This document shows positions 63,905-64,000 of a DNA stretch of 64,000 nt, piece by piece. The position numbers were made by a program, and so were the translations under genes. The stretch is from contig OY755171.1 of assembly GCA_963576735.1 (NCBI GenBank), positions 16,864,001 through 16,928,000 of the forward strand, written 5' to 3'. Positions within the stretch are counted from its first letter, which is position 1. Every line of letters begins with the position of its first letter. The notes beneath the pieces were generated by a model that was given only the letters and a program-made list of their open reading frames with translations, made no database searches and had not been told where the DNA came from. Origin of the DNA: Bedellia somnulentella (lineage: Eukaryota > Arthropoda > Insecta > Lepidoptera > Bedelliidae).

Positions 63905-64000
63905 GTGCCTTAACCACCTTGACAGTGAAGTGTACACCAATCCAAGGTCTGCCGTGCCGAGGGAAGTGTGGCCAGGAGAGCCTGGTCTCTAGCGTGCCGC
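63905..64000 (+). mobile_element. RTE-type LINE 5' leader, runs off the window
   Basis: CACCAATCCAAGGTCTGCCG, TGGCCAGGAGAGCCTGGTCT and CTAGCGTGCCGC match the complement of 20330-20395, part of the 5' leader of the full-length RTE. The coding part would lie beyond 64000 on the plus strand. Confidence 0.65.

Noticed and set aside
1..64000. A host protein-coding gene or a complete multi-gene system
   Set aside because: Both strands were read for conserved families. Every recognised coding stretch belongs to a mobile element, and no chain of exons of a host gene could be assembled.

Overview
The window looks like a piece of lepidopteran (moth or butterfly) nuclear genome. It is AT-rich and intron- or intergene-like, and the repeat families are those expected in Lepidoptera: mariner with TA duplications, non-autonomous Helitrons ending in CTAG|T, RTE-type non-LTR retrotransposons, tRNA-headed SINEs and a TTAA-flanked piggyBac relative. 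I found no convincing host protein-coding gene. Nearly every recognisable coding stretch is a decayed transposon gene. The species cannot be named from the sequence alone.

Three families dominate and share ends. (1) An RTE-type LINE, complete at 17231-20500 (minus strand, 11-bp target duplication) and present as many fragments. (2) 'SINE A', about 250 bp and more than 20 copies. Its first ~85 bp match the LINE 5' end, and its last ~45 bp plus a (TATG)n tail match the LINE 3' end. (3) 'SINE C', about 380 bp, with a tRNA-like head (A and B boxes) and a 3' end of the same design. The likely relationship is that the LINE machinery mobilises both short families.

Layout. 1-5.1 kb: SINE A copies, a 145-bp MITE and a pair of near-identical inverted repeats (repeat H). 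5.1-15.8 kb: mostly unique AT-rich sequence with LINE tails, two SINE A copies and a CA-rich microsatellite. 15.8-20.5 kb: a Helitron and the full-length RTE. 21-22.7 kb: a TTAA-flanked element with terminal inverted repeats. 23-25.9 kb: a GC-rich island, a 92-bp tandem repeat, a Helitron end and a tRNA-like SINE. 27.5-28.9 kb: a decayed piggyBac-like element. 28.9-32.2 kb: mariner copy 1, split by a 1984-bp insertion that carries six copies of GTTGCACCCGCGAT. 32.4-45.4 kb: two more Helitrons of one family, a Jockey-like RT remnant, RTE fragments and a second RTE-like endonuclease. 45.8-46.3 kb: an intact 183-codon ORF recognised as the C-terminal domain of a reverse-transcriptase-type mobile element protein. 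47-57 kb: clustered SINE A copies, one nested in another, and a Helitron with a GC-rich cargo. 58-63 kb: mariner copy 2, holding a TA-flanked element that itself holds a SINE C, a SINE A and a 5'-truncated LINE with an open RT frame. 63.1-64 kb: a SINE C nested in a SINE A, then the 5' end of another RTE running off the window.

Insertion boundaries were read by eye from target-site duplications. Family names are by motif recognition only; no database search was possible.
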